Below, one piece after another: positions 27,101-39,659 of a stretch of 64,000 nt of DNA. The stretch comes from Euwallacea fornicatus (lineage: Eukaryota; Arthropoda; Insecta; Coleoptera; Curculionidae), in contig NW_027096031.1 of NCBI RefSeq assembly GCF_040115645.1, forward strand, positions 1 to 64,000. The letters are read 5' to 3'. Positions within the stretch are counted from its first letter, which is position 1; each line of letters opens with the position of its first letter. A program made the position numbers and the translations under genes. The notes beneath the pieces are model-generated. The model was not told the DNA's origin and did not search any database. It saw nothing but the letters and a program-made list of their open reading frames with translations.

Positions 27101-30100
27101 TGTCACAACACATCATGATTGCATCTTGTTGAATTTCCAAGAAAAATAGTACTTTATGTGCTCAAACACACAACTTTTTTGACTTTTCAAATTTTGAAGC
27201 TCGATAACTTCGGCAAATCAGGTCCAAATTTCTTAAACAAAGTGTCAAATTGATCAACTCGACGAGATTTTGCAGATTCCACAACACATCATGATTCCAT
27301 CTTGTTGAATTTCCAAGAAAAATAGTACATTATGTGGTCAAACACACAACTTTTGTGATTTTTTAAATTTTGAAGCTCGATAACTTCGGCAAATGAGGTC
27401 CAAATTTCTTAAACAAAGTGTCAAATTGATCAACTCGACGAGATCTTTAAGATGTCACAACACATCTTGATTCCATCTTGTGGAATTTCCAAGAAAAATA
27501 GTACTTTAGGTGCTCAAACACACAACTTTTGTGATTTTTCAAATTTTGAAGCTCGATAACATCGGCAAATGAGGTCCAAATTTCTTAAACAAAGTGTCAA
27601 ATTGATCAACTCGACGAGATCTTTAAGATGTCACAACACATCTTGTTTCCATCTTGTGGAATTTCCAAGAAAAATAGTACTTTAGGTGCTCAAACACACA
27701 ACTTTTGTGATTTTTCAAATTTTGAAGCTCGATAACATCGGCAAATGAGGTCCAAATTTCTTAAACAAAGTGTCAAATTGTTCAACTCGACGAGATCTTT
27801 AAGATATCACAACACATCATGATTGCATCTTGTTGAATTTCCAAGAAAAATAGTACTTTATGTGCTCAAACACACAACTTTTTTGACTTTTCAAATTTTG
27901 AAGCTCGATAACTTCGGCAAATGAGGTCCAAATTTCTTAAACAAAGTGTCAAATTGAACAACTCGACGAGATCTTTAAGATATCACAACACATCATGATT
28001 GCATCTTGTTGAATTTCCAAGAAAAATAGTACTTTATGTGCTCAAACACACAACTTTTTTGACTTTTCAAATTTTGAAGCTCGATAACTTCGGCAAATCA
28101 GGTCCAAATTTCTTAAACAAAGTGTCAAATTGATCAACTCGACGAGATTTTGCAGATTCCACAACACATCATGATTCCATCTTGTTGAATTTCCAAGAAA
28201 AATAGTACATTATGTGGTCAAACACACAACTTTTGTGATTTTTTAAATTTTGAAGCTCGATAACTTCGGCAAATGAGGTCCAAATTTCTTAAACAAAGTG
28301 TCAAATTGATCAACTCGACGAGATCTTTAAGATGTCACAACACATCTTGATTCCATCTTGTGGAATTTCCAAGAAAAATAGTACTTTAGGTGCTCAAACA
28401 CACAACTTTTGTGATTTTTCAAATTTTGAAGCTCGATAACATCGGCAAATGAGGTCCAAATTTCTTAAACAAAGTGTCAAATTGATCAACTCGACGAGAT
28501 CTTTAAGATGTCACAACACATCTTGTTTCCATCTTGTGGAATTTCCAAGAAAAATAGTACTTTAGGTGCTCAAACACACAACTTTTGTGATTTTTCAAAT
28601 TTTGAAGCTCGATAACATCGGCAAATGAGGTCCAAATTTCTTAAACAAAGTGTCAAATTGTTCAACTCGACGAGATCTTTAAGATGTCACAACACATCTT
28701 GATTCCATCTTGTGGAATTTCCAAGAAAAATAGTACATTATGTGGTCAAACACACTACTTTTGTGATTTTTCAAATTTTGAAGCTCGATAACTTCGGCAA
28801 ATCAGGTCCAAATTTCTTACACAAAGTGTCAAATTGCTCAACTCGACGAGATTTTGCAGATTCCACAACACATCTTGATTCCATCTTGTGGAATTTCCAA
28901 GAAAAATAGTACATTATGTGGTCAAACACACAACTTTTGTGACTTTTCAAATTTTGAAGCTCGATAACTTCGGCAAATCAGGTCCAAATTTCTTACACAA
29001 AGTGTCAAATTGCTCAACTCGACGAGATTTTGCAGATTCCACAACACATCTTGATTCCATCTTGTGGAATTTCCAAGAAAAATAGTACATTATGTGGTCA
29101 AACACACAACTTTTGTGACTTTTCAAATTTTGAAGCTCGATAACTTCGGCAAATGAGGTCCAAATTTCTTAAACAAAGTGTCAAATTGATCAACTCGACG
29201 AGATTTTGCAGATTCCACAACACATCATGATTCCAACTTGTTGAATTTCCCAGAAAAATAGTACTTTATGTGCTCAAACACACAACTTTTTTGACTTTTC
29301 AAATTTTGAAGCTCGATAACTTCGGCAAATGAGGTCCAAATTTCTTAAACAAAGTGTCAAATTGATCAACTCGACGAGATCTTTAAGATGTCACAACACA
29401 TCTTGATTCCATCTTGTGGAATTTCCAAGAAAAATAGTACTTTAGGTGCTCAAACACACAACTTTTGTGATTTTTCAAATTTTGAAGCTCGATAACTTCG
29501 GCAAATCAGGTCCAAATTTCTTAAACAAAGTGTCAAATTGATCAACTCGACGAGATCTTTAAGATGTCACAACACATCATGATTGCATCTTGTTGAATTT
29601 CCAAGAAAAATAGTACATTATGTGGTCAAACACACTACTTTTGTGATTTTTCAAATTTTGAAGCTCGATAACTTCGGCAAATGAGGTCCAAATTTCTTAA
29701 ACAAAGTGCCAAATTGAACAACTCGACGAGATCTTTAAGAAATCACAACACATCTTGATTCCATCTTGATGAATTTCCAAGAAAAATAGTACATTATGTG
29801 GTCAAACACACTACTTTTGTGATTTTTCAAATTTTGAAGCTCGATAACTTCGGCAAATCAGGTCCAAATTTCTTAAACAAAGTGTCAAATTGATCAACTC
29901 GACGAGATTTTGCAGATTCCACAACACATCATGATTCCATCTTGTTGAATTTCCAAGAAAAATAGTACATTATGTGGTCAAACACACTACTTTTGTGATT
30001 TTTCAAATTTTGAAGCTCGATAACTTCGGCAAATGAGGTCCAAATTTCTTCAACAAAGTGTCAAATTGATCAACTCGACGAGATCTTTAAGATGTCACAA

Positions 30101-30140
30101 CACATCTTGATTCCATCTTGTGGAATTTCCAAGAAAAATA
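24158..30140 (+). repeat. Zone B higher-order repeat, copy 3 (34 monomers, 5,983 bp)
   Basis: This copy is collinear with copy 2 up to about 27,100. CTTTAAGAAA then falls at 29733, which is 5,983 bp after 23750, so the unit has a net gain of four monomers (704 bp). The GGTACTCAAA monomer of copies 1 and 2 is missing, and a run of neighbouring monomers is repeated instead. After about 30,180 the copy ends: the expected TCAAAATTTAAAG tag is replaced by TCAAATTTTGAAG. This is the last full unit containing the TTGTTAAAC, GATTGGATC and TTTTGAGCC variants. Confidence 0.9.
27100..28700 (+). repeat. Internal multi-monomer duplication within zone B copy 3
   Basis: The ordered series GATTGCATC/CTTTATGTGC, then GATTCCATC/ACATTATGTGG with GATTTTTTAAATTTT, then two ATAACATCGGC monomers (the first followed by CATCTTGTTTCC), then TTGTTCAACTCG occurs once at about 27,110-27,790. 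It occurs again at about 27,995-28,670. In copies 1 and 2 it occurs only once. This accounts for the net +4 monomers of the unit. Exact breakpoints cannot be fixed because monomers at the join (about 27,800-27,990) are a blend of the flanking types. Confidence 0.83.
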
Positions 30141-33100
30141 GTACTTTAGGTGCTCAAACACACAACTTTTGTGATTTTTCAAATTTTGAAGCTCGATAAC
30201 TTCGGCAGATCAGGTCCAAATTTCTTAAACAAAGTGTCAAATTGATCAACTCGACGAGATTTTGCAGATTCCACAACACATCATGATTGCATCTTGTTGA
30301 ATTTCCAAGAAAAATAGTACTTTATGTGCTCAAACACACAACTTTTTTGATTTTTCAAATTTTGAAGCCCGATAACTTCCGCAAATCAGGTCCAAATTTC
30401 TTAAACAAAGTGTCAAATTGATCAACTCGACGAGATTTTGCAGATTCCACAACACATCATGATTCCATCTTGTTGAATTTCCAAGAAAAATAGTACTTTA
30501 TGTGCTCAAACACACAACTTTTTTGATTTTTCAAATTTTGAAGCTCGATAACTTCGGCAAATCAGGTCCAAATTTCTTAAACAAAGTGTCAAATTGCTCA
30601 ACTCGACGAGATTTTGCAGATTCCACAACACATCATGATTCCATCTTGTTGAATTTCCAAGAAAAATAGTACTTTAGGTGCTCAAACACACAACTTTTGT
30701 GATTTTTCAAATTTTGAAGCTCGATAACTTCGGCAAATGAGGTCCAAATTTCTTAAACAAAGTGTCAAATTGATCAACTCGACGAGATTTTGCAGATTCC
30801 ACAACACATCATGATTCCATCTTGTTGAATTTCCAAGAAAAATAGTACATTATGTGGTCAAACACACAACTTTTGTGATTTTTCAAATTTTGAAGCTCGA
30901 TAACTTCGGCAAATGAGGTCCAAATTTCTTAAACAAAGTGTCAAATTGATCAACTCGACGAGATTTTGCAGATTCCACAACACATCATGATTGCATCTTG
31001 TTGAATTTCCAAGAAAAATAGTACTTTATGTGCTCAAACACACAACTTTTTTGACTTTTCAAATTTTGAAGCTCGATAACTTCGGCAAATCAGGTCCAAA
31101 TTTCTTAAACAAAGTGTCAAATTGATCAACTCGACGAGATTTTGCAGATTCCACAACACATCATGATTCCATCTTGTTGAATTTCCAAGAAAAATAGTAC
31201 ATTATGTGGTCAAACACACAACTTTTGTGATTTTTCAAATTTTGAAGCTCGATAACTTCGGCAAATGAGGTCCAAATTTCTTAAACAAAGTGTCAAATTG
31301 ATCAACTCGACGAGATTTTGCAGATTCCACAACACATCATGATTGCATCTTGTTGAATTTCCAAGAAAAATAGTACTTTATGTGCTCAAACACACAACTT
31401 TTTTGACTTTTCAAATTTTGAAGCTCGATAACTTCGGCAAATCAGGTCCAAATTTCTTAAACAAAGTGTCAAATTGATCAACTCGACGAGATTTTGCAGA
31501 TTCCACAACACATCATGATTCCATCTTGTTGAATTTCCAAGAAAAATAGTACATTATGTGGTCAAACACACAACTTTTGTGATTTTTCAAATTTTGAAGC
31601 TCGATAACTTCGGCAAATGAGGTCCAAATTTCTTAAACAAAGTGTCAAATTGATCAACTCGACGAGATTTTGCAGATTCCACAACACATCATGATTGCAT
31701 CTTGTTGAATTTCCAAGAAAAATAGTACTTTATGTGCTCAAACACACAACTTTTTTGACTTTTCAAATTTTGAAGCTCGATAACTTCGGCAAATCAGGTC
31801 CAAATTTCTTAAACAAAGTGTCAAATTGATCAACTCGACGAGATTTTGCAGATTCCACAACACATCATGATTCCATCTTGTTGAATTTCCAAGAAAAATA
31901 GTACATTATGTGGTCAAACACACAACTTTTGTGATTTTTCAAATTTTGAAGCTCGATAACTTCGGCAAATGAGGTCCAAATTTCTTAAACAAAGTGTCAA
32001 ATTGATCATCTCGACGAGATCTTTAAGATGTCACAACACATCTTGATTCCATCTTGTGGAATTTCCTAGAAAAATAGTACTTTAGGTGCTCAAACACACA
32101 ACTTTTGTGATTTTTCAAATTTTGAAGCTCGATAACTTCGGCAAATCAGGTCCAAATTTCTTAAACAAAGTGTCAAATTGATCAACTCGACGAGATTTTG
32201 CAGAATCCACAACACATCATGATTGCATCTTGTTGAATTTCCAAGAAAAATAGTACTTTATGTGCTCAAACACACAACTTTTTTGACTTTTCAAATTTTG
32301 AAGCTCGATAACTTCGGCAAATGAGGTCCAAATTTCTTAAACAAAGTGTCAAATTGATCAACTCGACGAGATCTTTAAGATGTCACAACACATTATGATT
32401 GCATCTTGTTGAATTTCCAAGAAAAATAGTACATTATGTGGTCAAACACACTACTTTTGTGATTTTTCAAATTTTGAAGCTCGATAACTTCGGCAGATCA
32501 GGTCCAAATTTCTTAAACAAAGTGTCAAATTGATCAACTCGACGAGATCTTTAAGATGTCACAACACATCATGATTCCATCTTGTTGAATTTCCAAGAAA
32601 AATAGTACATTATGTGGTCAAACACACAACTTTTGTGATTTTTCAAATTTTGAAGCTCGATAACTTCGGCAAATGAGGTCCAAATTTCTTAAACAAAGTG
32701 TCAAATTGATCAACTCGACGAGATTTTGCAGATTCCACAACACATCATAATTGCATCTTGTTGAATTTCCAAGAAAAATAGTACTTTATGTGCTAAAACA
32801 CACAACTTTTTTGACTTTTCAAATTTTGAAGCTCGATAACTTCGGCAAATGAGGTCCAAATTTCTTAAACAAAGTGTCAAATTGATCAACTCGACGAGAT
32901 TTTGCAGATTCCACAACACATCATGATTGCATCTTGATGAATTTCCAAGAAAAATAGTACTTTAGGTGCTCAAACACACAACTTTTTTGACTTTTCAAAT
33001 TTTGAAGCTCGATAACTTCGGCAAATGAGGTCCAAATTTCTTAAACAAAGTGTCAAATTGATCAACTCGACGAGATCTTTAAGATGTCACAACACATCTT

Positions 33101-34555
33101 GATTCCATCTTGTGGAATTTCCAAGAAAAATAGTACTTTAGGTGCTCAAACACACAACTTTTGTGATTTTTCAAATTTTGAAGCTCGATAACTTCGGCAA
33201 ATCAGGTCCAAATTTCTTAAACAAAGTGTCAAATTGATCAACTCGACGAGATCTTTAAGATGTCACAACACATCATGATTGCATCTTGTTGAATTTCCAA
33301 GAAAAATAGTACATTATGTGGTCAAACACACTACTTTTGTGATTTTTCAAATTTTGAAGCTCGATAACTTCGGCAAATGAGGTCCAAATTTCTTAAACAA
33401 AGTGTCAAATTGATCAACTCGACGAGATCTTTAAGATGTCACAACACATCTTGATTCCATCTTGATGAATTTCCAAGAAAAATAGTACATTATGTGGTCA
33501 AACACACTACTTTTGTGATTTTTCAAATTTTGAAGCTCGATAACTTCGGCAAATCAGGTCCAAATTTCTTAAACAAAGTGTCAAATTGATCAACTCGACG
33601 AGATTTTGCAGATTCCACAACACATCATGATTCCATCTTGTTGAATTTCCAAGAAAAATAGTACATTATGTGGTCAAACACACTACTTTTGTGATTTTTC
33701 AAATTTTGAAGCTCGATAACTTCGGCAAATGAGGTCCAAATTTCTTCAACAAAGTGTCAAATTGATCAACTCGACGAGATCTTTAAGATGTCACAACACA
33801 TCTTGATTCCATCTTGTGGAATTTCCAAGAAAAATAGTACTTTAGGTGCTCAAACACACAACTTTTGTGATTTTTCAAATTTTGAAGCTCGATAACTTCG
33901 GCAGATCAGGTCCAAATTTCTTAAACAAAGTGTCAAATTGATCAACTCGACGAGATTTTGCAGATTCCACAACACATCATGATTGCATCTTGTTGAATTT
34001 CCAAGAAAAATAGTACTTTAGGTGCTCAAACACACAACTTTTTTGATTTTTCAAATTTTGAAGCTCGATAACTTCGGCAAATCAGGTCCAAATTTCTTAA
34101 ACAAAGTGTCAAATTGCTCAACTCGACGAGATTTTGCAGATTCCACAACACATCATGATTGCATCTTGTTGAATTTCCAAGAAAAATAGTACTTTAGGTG
34201 CTCAAACACACAACTTTTGTGATTTTTCAAATTTTGAAGCTCGATAACTTCGGCAAATCAGGTCCAAATTTCTTAAACAAAGTGTCAAATTGCTCAACTT
34301 GACGAGATTTTGCAGATTCCACAACACATCATGATTGCATCTTGTTGAATTTCCAAGAAAAATAGTACTTTAAGTGCTCAAACACACAACTTTTTTGATT
34401 TTTCAAATTTTGAAGCTCGATAACTTCGGCAAATCAGGTCCAAATTTCTTAAACAAAGTGTCAAATTGATCAACTCGACGAGATTTTGCAGATTCCACAA
34501 CACATCATGATTCCATCTTGTTGAATTTCCAAGAAAAATAGTACATTATGTGGTC
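30141..34555 (+). repeat. Start of zone C: mosaic of zone-B-like and new monomer types
   Basis: Segments here copy the tail of zone B: the tag TTCTTCAAC at 30046 recurs at 33742, 3,696 bp (21 monomers) later. New variants appear, including GCAGAATCC (first near 32200), CATTATGATTGC (near 32391), TGCTAAAACA (about 32791) and CTTTAAGTGC (about 34370). A patch from about 31,990 to 32,450 matches 35,334 to 35,790 at an offset of 3,344 bp (19 monomers). The doubly altered monomer with AGCCCGATAACTTCCGC at about 30366 shares its CTTCCGC change with one at 42341, exactly 68 monomers away. Confidence 0.82.
30893..31948 (+). repeat. Perfectly alternating 352-bp dimer, three copies
   Basis: Monomer starts at 30893, 31069, 31245, 31421, 31597 and 31773 alternate strictly. 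Odd ones carry GAGG, GATTGCATC, CTTTATGTGC and TTTTTTGACT. Even ones carry CAGG, GATTCCATC, ACATTATGTGG and TTTTGTGATT. I see no difference between the three dimers. The run ends at the monomer starting at 31949, which switches to GATCATCTCGACG and ATCTTTAAG. The same A-B pair recurs singly elsewhere in zone C, for example around 34,640-34,970. Confidence 0.93.
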
Positions 34556-37019
34556 AAACACACAACTTTTGTGATTTTTCAAATTTTGAAGCTCGATAAC
34601 TTCGGCAAATGAGGTCCAAATTTCTTAAACAAAGTGTCAAATTGATCAACTCGACGAGATTTTGCAGATTCCACAACACATCATGATTGCATCTTGTTGA
34701 ATTTCCAAGAAAAATAGTACTTTATGTGCTCAAACACACAACTTTTTTGACTTTTCAAATTTTGAAGCTCGATAACTTCGGCAAATCAGGTCCAAATTTC
34801 TTAAACAAAGTGTCAAATTGATCAACTCGACGAGATTTTGCAGATTCCACAACACATCATGATTCCATCTTGTTGAATTTCCAAGAAAAATAGTACATTA
34901 TGTGGTCAAACACACAACTTTTGTGATTTTTCAAATTTTGAAGCTCGATAACTTCGGCAAATGAGGTCCAAATTTCTTAAACAAAGTGTCAAATTGATCA
35001 ACTCGACGAGATCTTTAAGATGTCACAACACATCTTGATTCCATCTTGTGGAATTTCCAAGAAAAATAGTACTTTAGGTGCTCAAACACACAACTTTTGT
35101 GATTTTTCAAATTTTGAAGCTCGATAACTTCGGCAAATGAGGTCCAAATTTCTTAAACAAAGTGTCAAATTGAACAACTCGACGAGATTTTGCAGATTCC
35201 ACAACACATCATGATTCCATCTTGTTGAATTTCCAAGAAAAATAGTACATTATGTGGTCAAACACACAACTTTTGTGATTTTTCAAATTTTGAAGCTCGA
35301 TAACTTCGGCAAATGAGGTCCAAATTTCTTAAACAAAGTGTCAAATTGATCATCTCGACGAGATCTTTAAGATGTCACAACACATCTTGATTCCATCTTG
35401 TGGAATTTCCAAGAAAAATAGTACTTTAGGTGCTCAAACACACAACTTTTGTGATTTTTCAAATTTTGAAGCTCGATAACTTCGGCAAATCAGGTCCAAA
35501 TTTCTTAAACAAAGTGTCAAATTGATCAACTCGACGAGATTTTGCAGAATCCACAACACATCATGATTGCATCTTGTTGAATTTCCAAGAAAAATAGTAC
35601 TTTATGTGCTCAAACACACAACTTTTTTGACTTTTCAAATTTTGAAGCTCGATAACTTCGGCAAATGAGGTCCAAATTTCTTAAACAAAGTGTCAAATTG
35701 ATCAACTCGACGAGATCTTTAAGATGTCACAACACATTATGATTGCATCTTGTTGAATTTCCAAGAAAAATAGTACATTATGTGGTCAAACACACAACTT
35801 TTGTGATTTTTCAAATTTTGAAGCTCGATAACTTCGGCAAATGAGGTCCAAATTTCTTAAACAAAGTGTCAAATTGATCAACTCGACGAGATCTTTAAGA
35901 TGTCACAACACATCTTGATTCCATCTTGTGGAATTTCCAAGAAAAATAGTACTTTAGGTGCTCAAACACACAACTTTTGTGATTTTTCAAATTTTGAAGC
36001 TCGATAACTTCGGCAAATGAGGTCCAAAGTTCTTAAACAAAGTGTCAAATTGATCATCTCGACGAGATCTTTAAGATGTCACAACACATCTTGATTCCAT
36101 CTTGTGGAATTTCCAAGAAAAATAGTACTTTAGGTGCTCAAACACACAACTTTTGTGATTTTTCAAATTTTGAAGCTCGATAACTTCGGCAAATCAGGTC
36201 CAAATTTCTTAAACAACGTGTCAAATTGATCAACTCGACGAGATTTTGCAGAATCCACAACACATCATGATTGCATCTTGTTGAATTTCCAAGAAAAATA
36301 GTACTTTATGTGCTCAAACACACAACTTTTTTGACTTTTCAAATTTTGAAGCTCGATAACTTCGGCAAATGAGGTCCAAATTTCTTAAACAAAGTGTCAA
36401 ATTGATCAACTCGACGAGATCTTTAAGATGTCACAACACATTATGATTGCATCTTGTTGAATTTCCAAGAAAAATAGTACATTATGTGGTCAAACACACT
36501 ACTTTTGTGATTTTTCAAATTTTGAAGCTCGATAACTTCGGCAGATCAGGTCCAAATTTCTTAAACAAAGTGTCAAATTGATCAACTCGACGAGATTTTG
36601 CAGATTCCACAACACATCATGATTGCATCTTGTTGAATTTCCAAGAAAAATAGTACTTTATGTGCTAAAACACACAACTTTTTTGATTTTTCAAATTTTG
36701 AAGCTCGATAACTTCGGCAAATCAGATCCAAATTTCTTAAACAAAGTGTCAAATTGATCAACTCGACGAGATTTTGCAAATTCCACAACACATCATTATT
36801 GCATCTTGTTGAATTTCCAAGAAAAATAGTACATTATGTGGTCAAACACACTACTTTTGTGATTTTTCAAATTTTGAAGCTCGATAACTTCGGCAAATGA
36901 GGTCCAAATTTCTTCAACAAAGTGTCAAATTGATCAACTCGACGAGATCTTTAAGATGTCACAACACATCTTGATTCCATCTTGTGGAATTTCCAAGAAA
37001 AATAGTACTTTAGGTGCTC
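34556..37019 (+). repeat. Zone C 14-monomer higher-order repeat, copy 1 (2,464 bp)
   Basis: Rare tags recur at exactly 2,464 bp: GGTCCAAAGT at 36021 and 38485, AAACAACGTG at 36211 and 38675, and GATCATCTC at 35348 and 37812, and at 36052 and 38516. Similarity to copy 2 begins at about 34,556, where ACATTATGTGG upstream does not match, and continues to about 36,594. There copy 2 has one extra monomer. Beyond it, copy 1 again matches copy 2 at 2,640 bp. Confidence 0.9.
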
Positions 37020-39659
37020 AAACACACAACTTTTGTGATTTTTCAAATTTTGAAGCTCGATAACTTCGGCAAATGAGGTCCAAATTTCTTAAACAAAGTG
37101 TCAAATTGATCAACTCGACGAGATTTTGCAGATTCCACAACACATCATGATTGCATCTTGTTGAATTTCCAAGAAAAATAGTACTTTATGTGCTCAAACA
37201 CACAACTTTTTTGACTTTTCAAATTTTGAAGCTCGATAACTTCGGCAAATCAGGTCCAAATTTCTTAAACAAAGTGTCAAATTGATCAACTCGACGAGAT
37301 TTTGCAGATTCCACAACACATCATGATTCCATCTTGTTGAATTTCCAAGAAAAATAGTACATTATGTGGTCAAACACACAACTTTTGTGATTTTTCAAAT
37401 TTTGAAGCTCGATAACTTCGGCAAATGAGGTCCAAATTTCTTAAACAAAGTGTCAAATTGATCAACTCGACGAGATCTTTAAGATGTCACAACACATCTT
37501 GATTCCATCTTGTGGAATTTCCAAGAAAAATAGTACTTTAGGTGCTCAAACACACAACTTTTGTGATTTTTCAAATTTTGAAGCTCGATAACTTCGGCAA
37601 ATGAGGTCCAAATTTCTTAAACAAAGTGTCAAATTGAACAACTCGACGAGATTTTGCAGATTCCACAACACATCATGATTCCATCTTGTTGAATTTCCAA
37701 GAAAAATAGTACATTATGTGGTCAAACACACAACTTTTGTGATTTTTCAAATTTTGAAGCTCGATAACTTCGGCAAATGAGGTCCAAATTTCTTAAACAA
37801 AGTGTCAAATTGATCATCTCGACGAGATCTTTAAGATGTCACAACACATCTTGATTCCATCTTGTGGAATTTCCAAGAAAAATAGTACTTTAGGTGCTCA
37901 AACACACAACTTTTGTGATTTTTCAAATTTTGAAGCTCGATAACTTCGGCAAATCAGGTCCAAATTTCTTAAACAAAGTGTCAAATTGATCAACTCGACG
38001 AGATTTTGCAGAATCCACAACACATCATGATTGCATCTTGTTGAATTTCCAAGAAAAATAGTACTTTATGTGCTCAAACACACAACTTTTTTGACTTTTC
38101 AAATTTTGAAGCTCGATAACTTCGGCAAATGAGGTCCAAATTTCTTAAACAAAGTGTCAAATTGATCAACTCGACGAGATCTTTAAGATGTCACAACACA
38201 TTATGATTGCATCTTGTTGAATTTCCAAGAAAAATAGTACATTATGTGGTCAAACACACAACTTTTGTGATTTTTCAAATTTTGAAGCTCGATAACTTCG
38301 GCAAATGAGGTCCAAATTTCTTAAACAAAGTGTCAAATTGATCAACTCGACGAGATCTTTAAGATGTCACAACACATCTTGATTCCATCTTGTGGAATTT
38401 CCAAGAAAAATAGTACTTTAGGTGCTCAAACACACAACTTTTGTGATTTTTCAAATTTTGAAGCTCGATAACTTCGGCAAATGAGGTCCAAAGTTCTTAA
38501 ACAAAGTGTCAAATTGATCATCTCGACGAGATCTTTAAGATGTCACAACACATCTTGATTCCATCTTGTGGAATTTCCAAGAAAAATAGTACTTTAGGTG
38601 CTCAAACACACAACTTTTGTGATTTTTCAAATTTTGAAGCTCGATAACTTCGGCAAATCAGGTCCAAATTTCTTAAACAACGTGTCAAATTGATCAACTC
38701 GACGAGATTTTGCAGAATCCACAACACATCATGATTGCATCTTGTTGAATTTCCAAGAAAAATAGTACTTTATGTGCTCAAACACACAACTTTTTTGACT
38801 TTTCAAATTTTGAAGCTCGATAACTTCGGCAAATGAGGTCCAAATTTCTTAAACAAAGTGTCAAATTGATCAACTCGACGAGATCTTTAAGATGTCACAA
38901 CACATTATGATTGCATCTTGTTGAATTTCCAAGAAAAATAGTACATTATGTGGTCAAACACACTACTTTTGTGATTTTTCAAATTTTGAAGCTCGATAAC
39001 TTCGGCAGATCAGGTCCAAATTTCTTAAACAAAGTGTCAAATTGATCAACTCGACGAGATCTTTAAGATGTCACAACACATCTTGATTCCATCTTGTTGA
39101 ATTTCCAAGAAAAATAGTACTTTAAGTGCTCAAACACACAACTTTTTTGACTTTTCAAATTTTGAAGCTCGATAACTTCGGCAAATGAGGTCCAAATTTC
39201 TTAAACAAAGTGTCAAATTGATCAACTCGACGAGATTTTGCAGATTCCACAACACATCATGATTGCATCTTGTTGAATTTCCAAGAAAAATAGTACTTTA
39301 TGTGCTAAAACACACAACTTTTTTGATTTTTCAAATTTTGAAGCTCGATAACTTCGGCAAATCAGATCCAAATTTCTTAAACAAAGTGTCAAATTGATCA
39401 ACTCGACGAGATTTTGCAAATTCCACAACACATCATTATTGCATCTTGTTGAATTTCCAAGAAAAATAGTACATTATGTGGTCAAACACACTACTTTTGT
39501 GATTTTTCAAATTTTGAAGCTCGATAACTTCGGCAAATGAGGTCCAAATTTCTTCAACAAAGTGTCAAATTGATCAACTCGACGAGATCTTTAAGATGTC
39601 ACAACACATCTTGATTCCATCTTGTGGAATTTCCAAGAAAAATAGTACTTTAGGTGCTC
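37020..39659 (+). repeat. Zone C 15-monomer higher-order repeat, copy 2 (2,640 bp)
   Basis: This is the same unit as the preceding 2,464 bp with one added monomer at about 39,046-39,221 (CATCTTGATTCC, CTTGTTGAAT, CTTTAAGTGC). The TGCTAAAACA monomer at about 36664 recurs at about 39304, 2,640 bp away. The rare ATCATTATTGC follows in both, at about 36793 and 39433. A third, partial copy continues to about 40,586 (GATCATCTC at 37812 and 40452). Confidence 0.88.
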
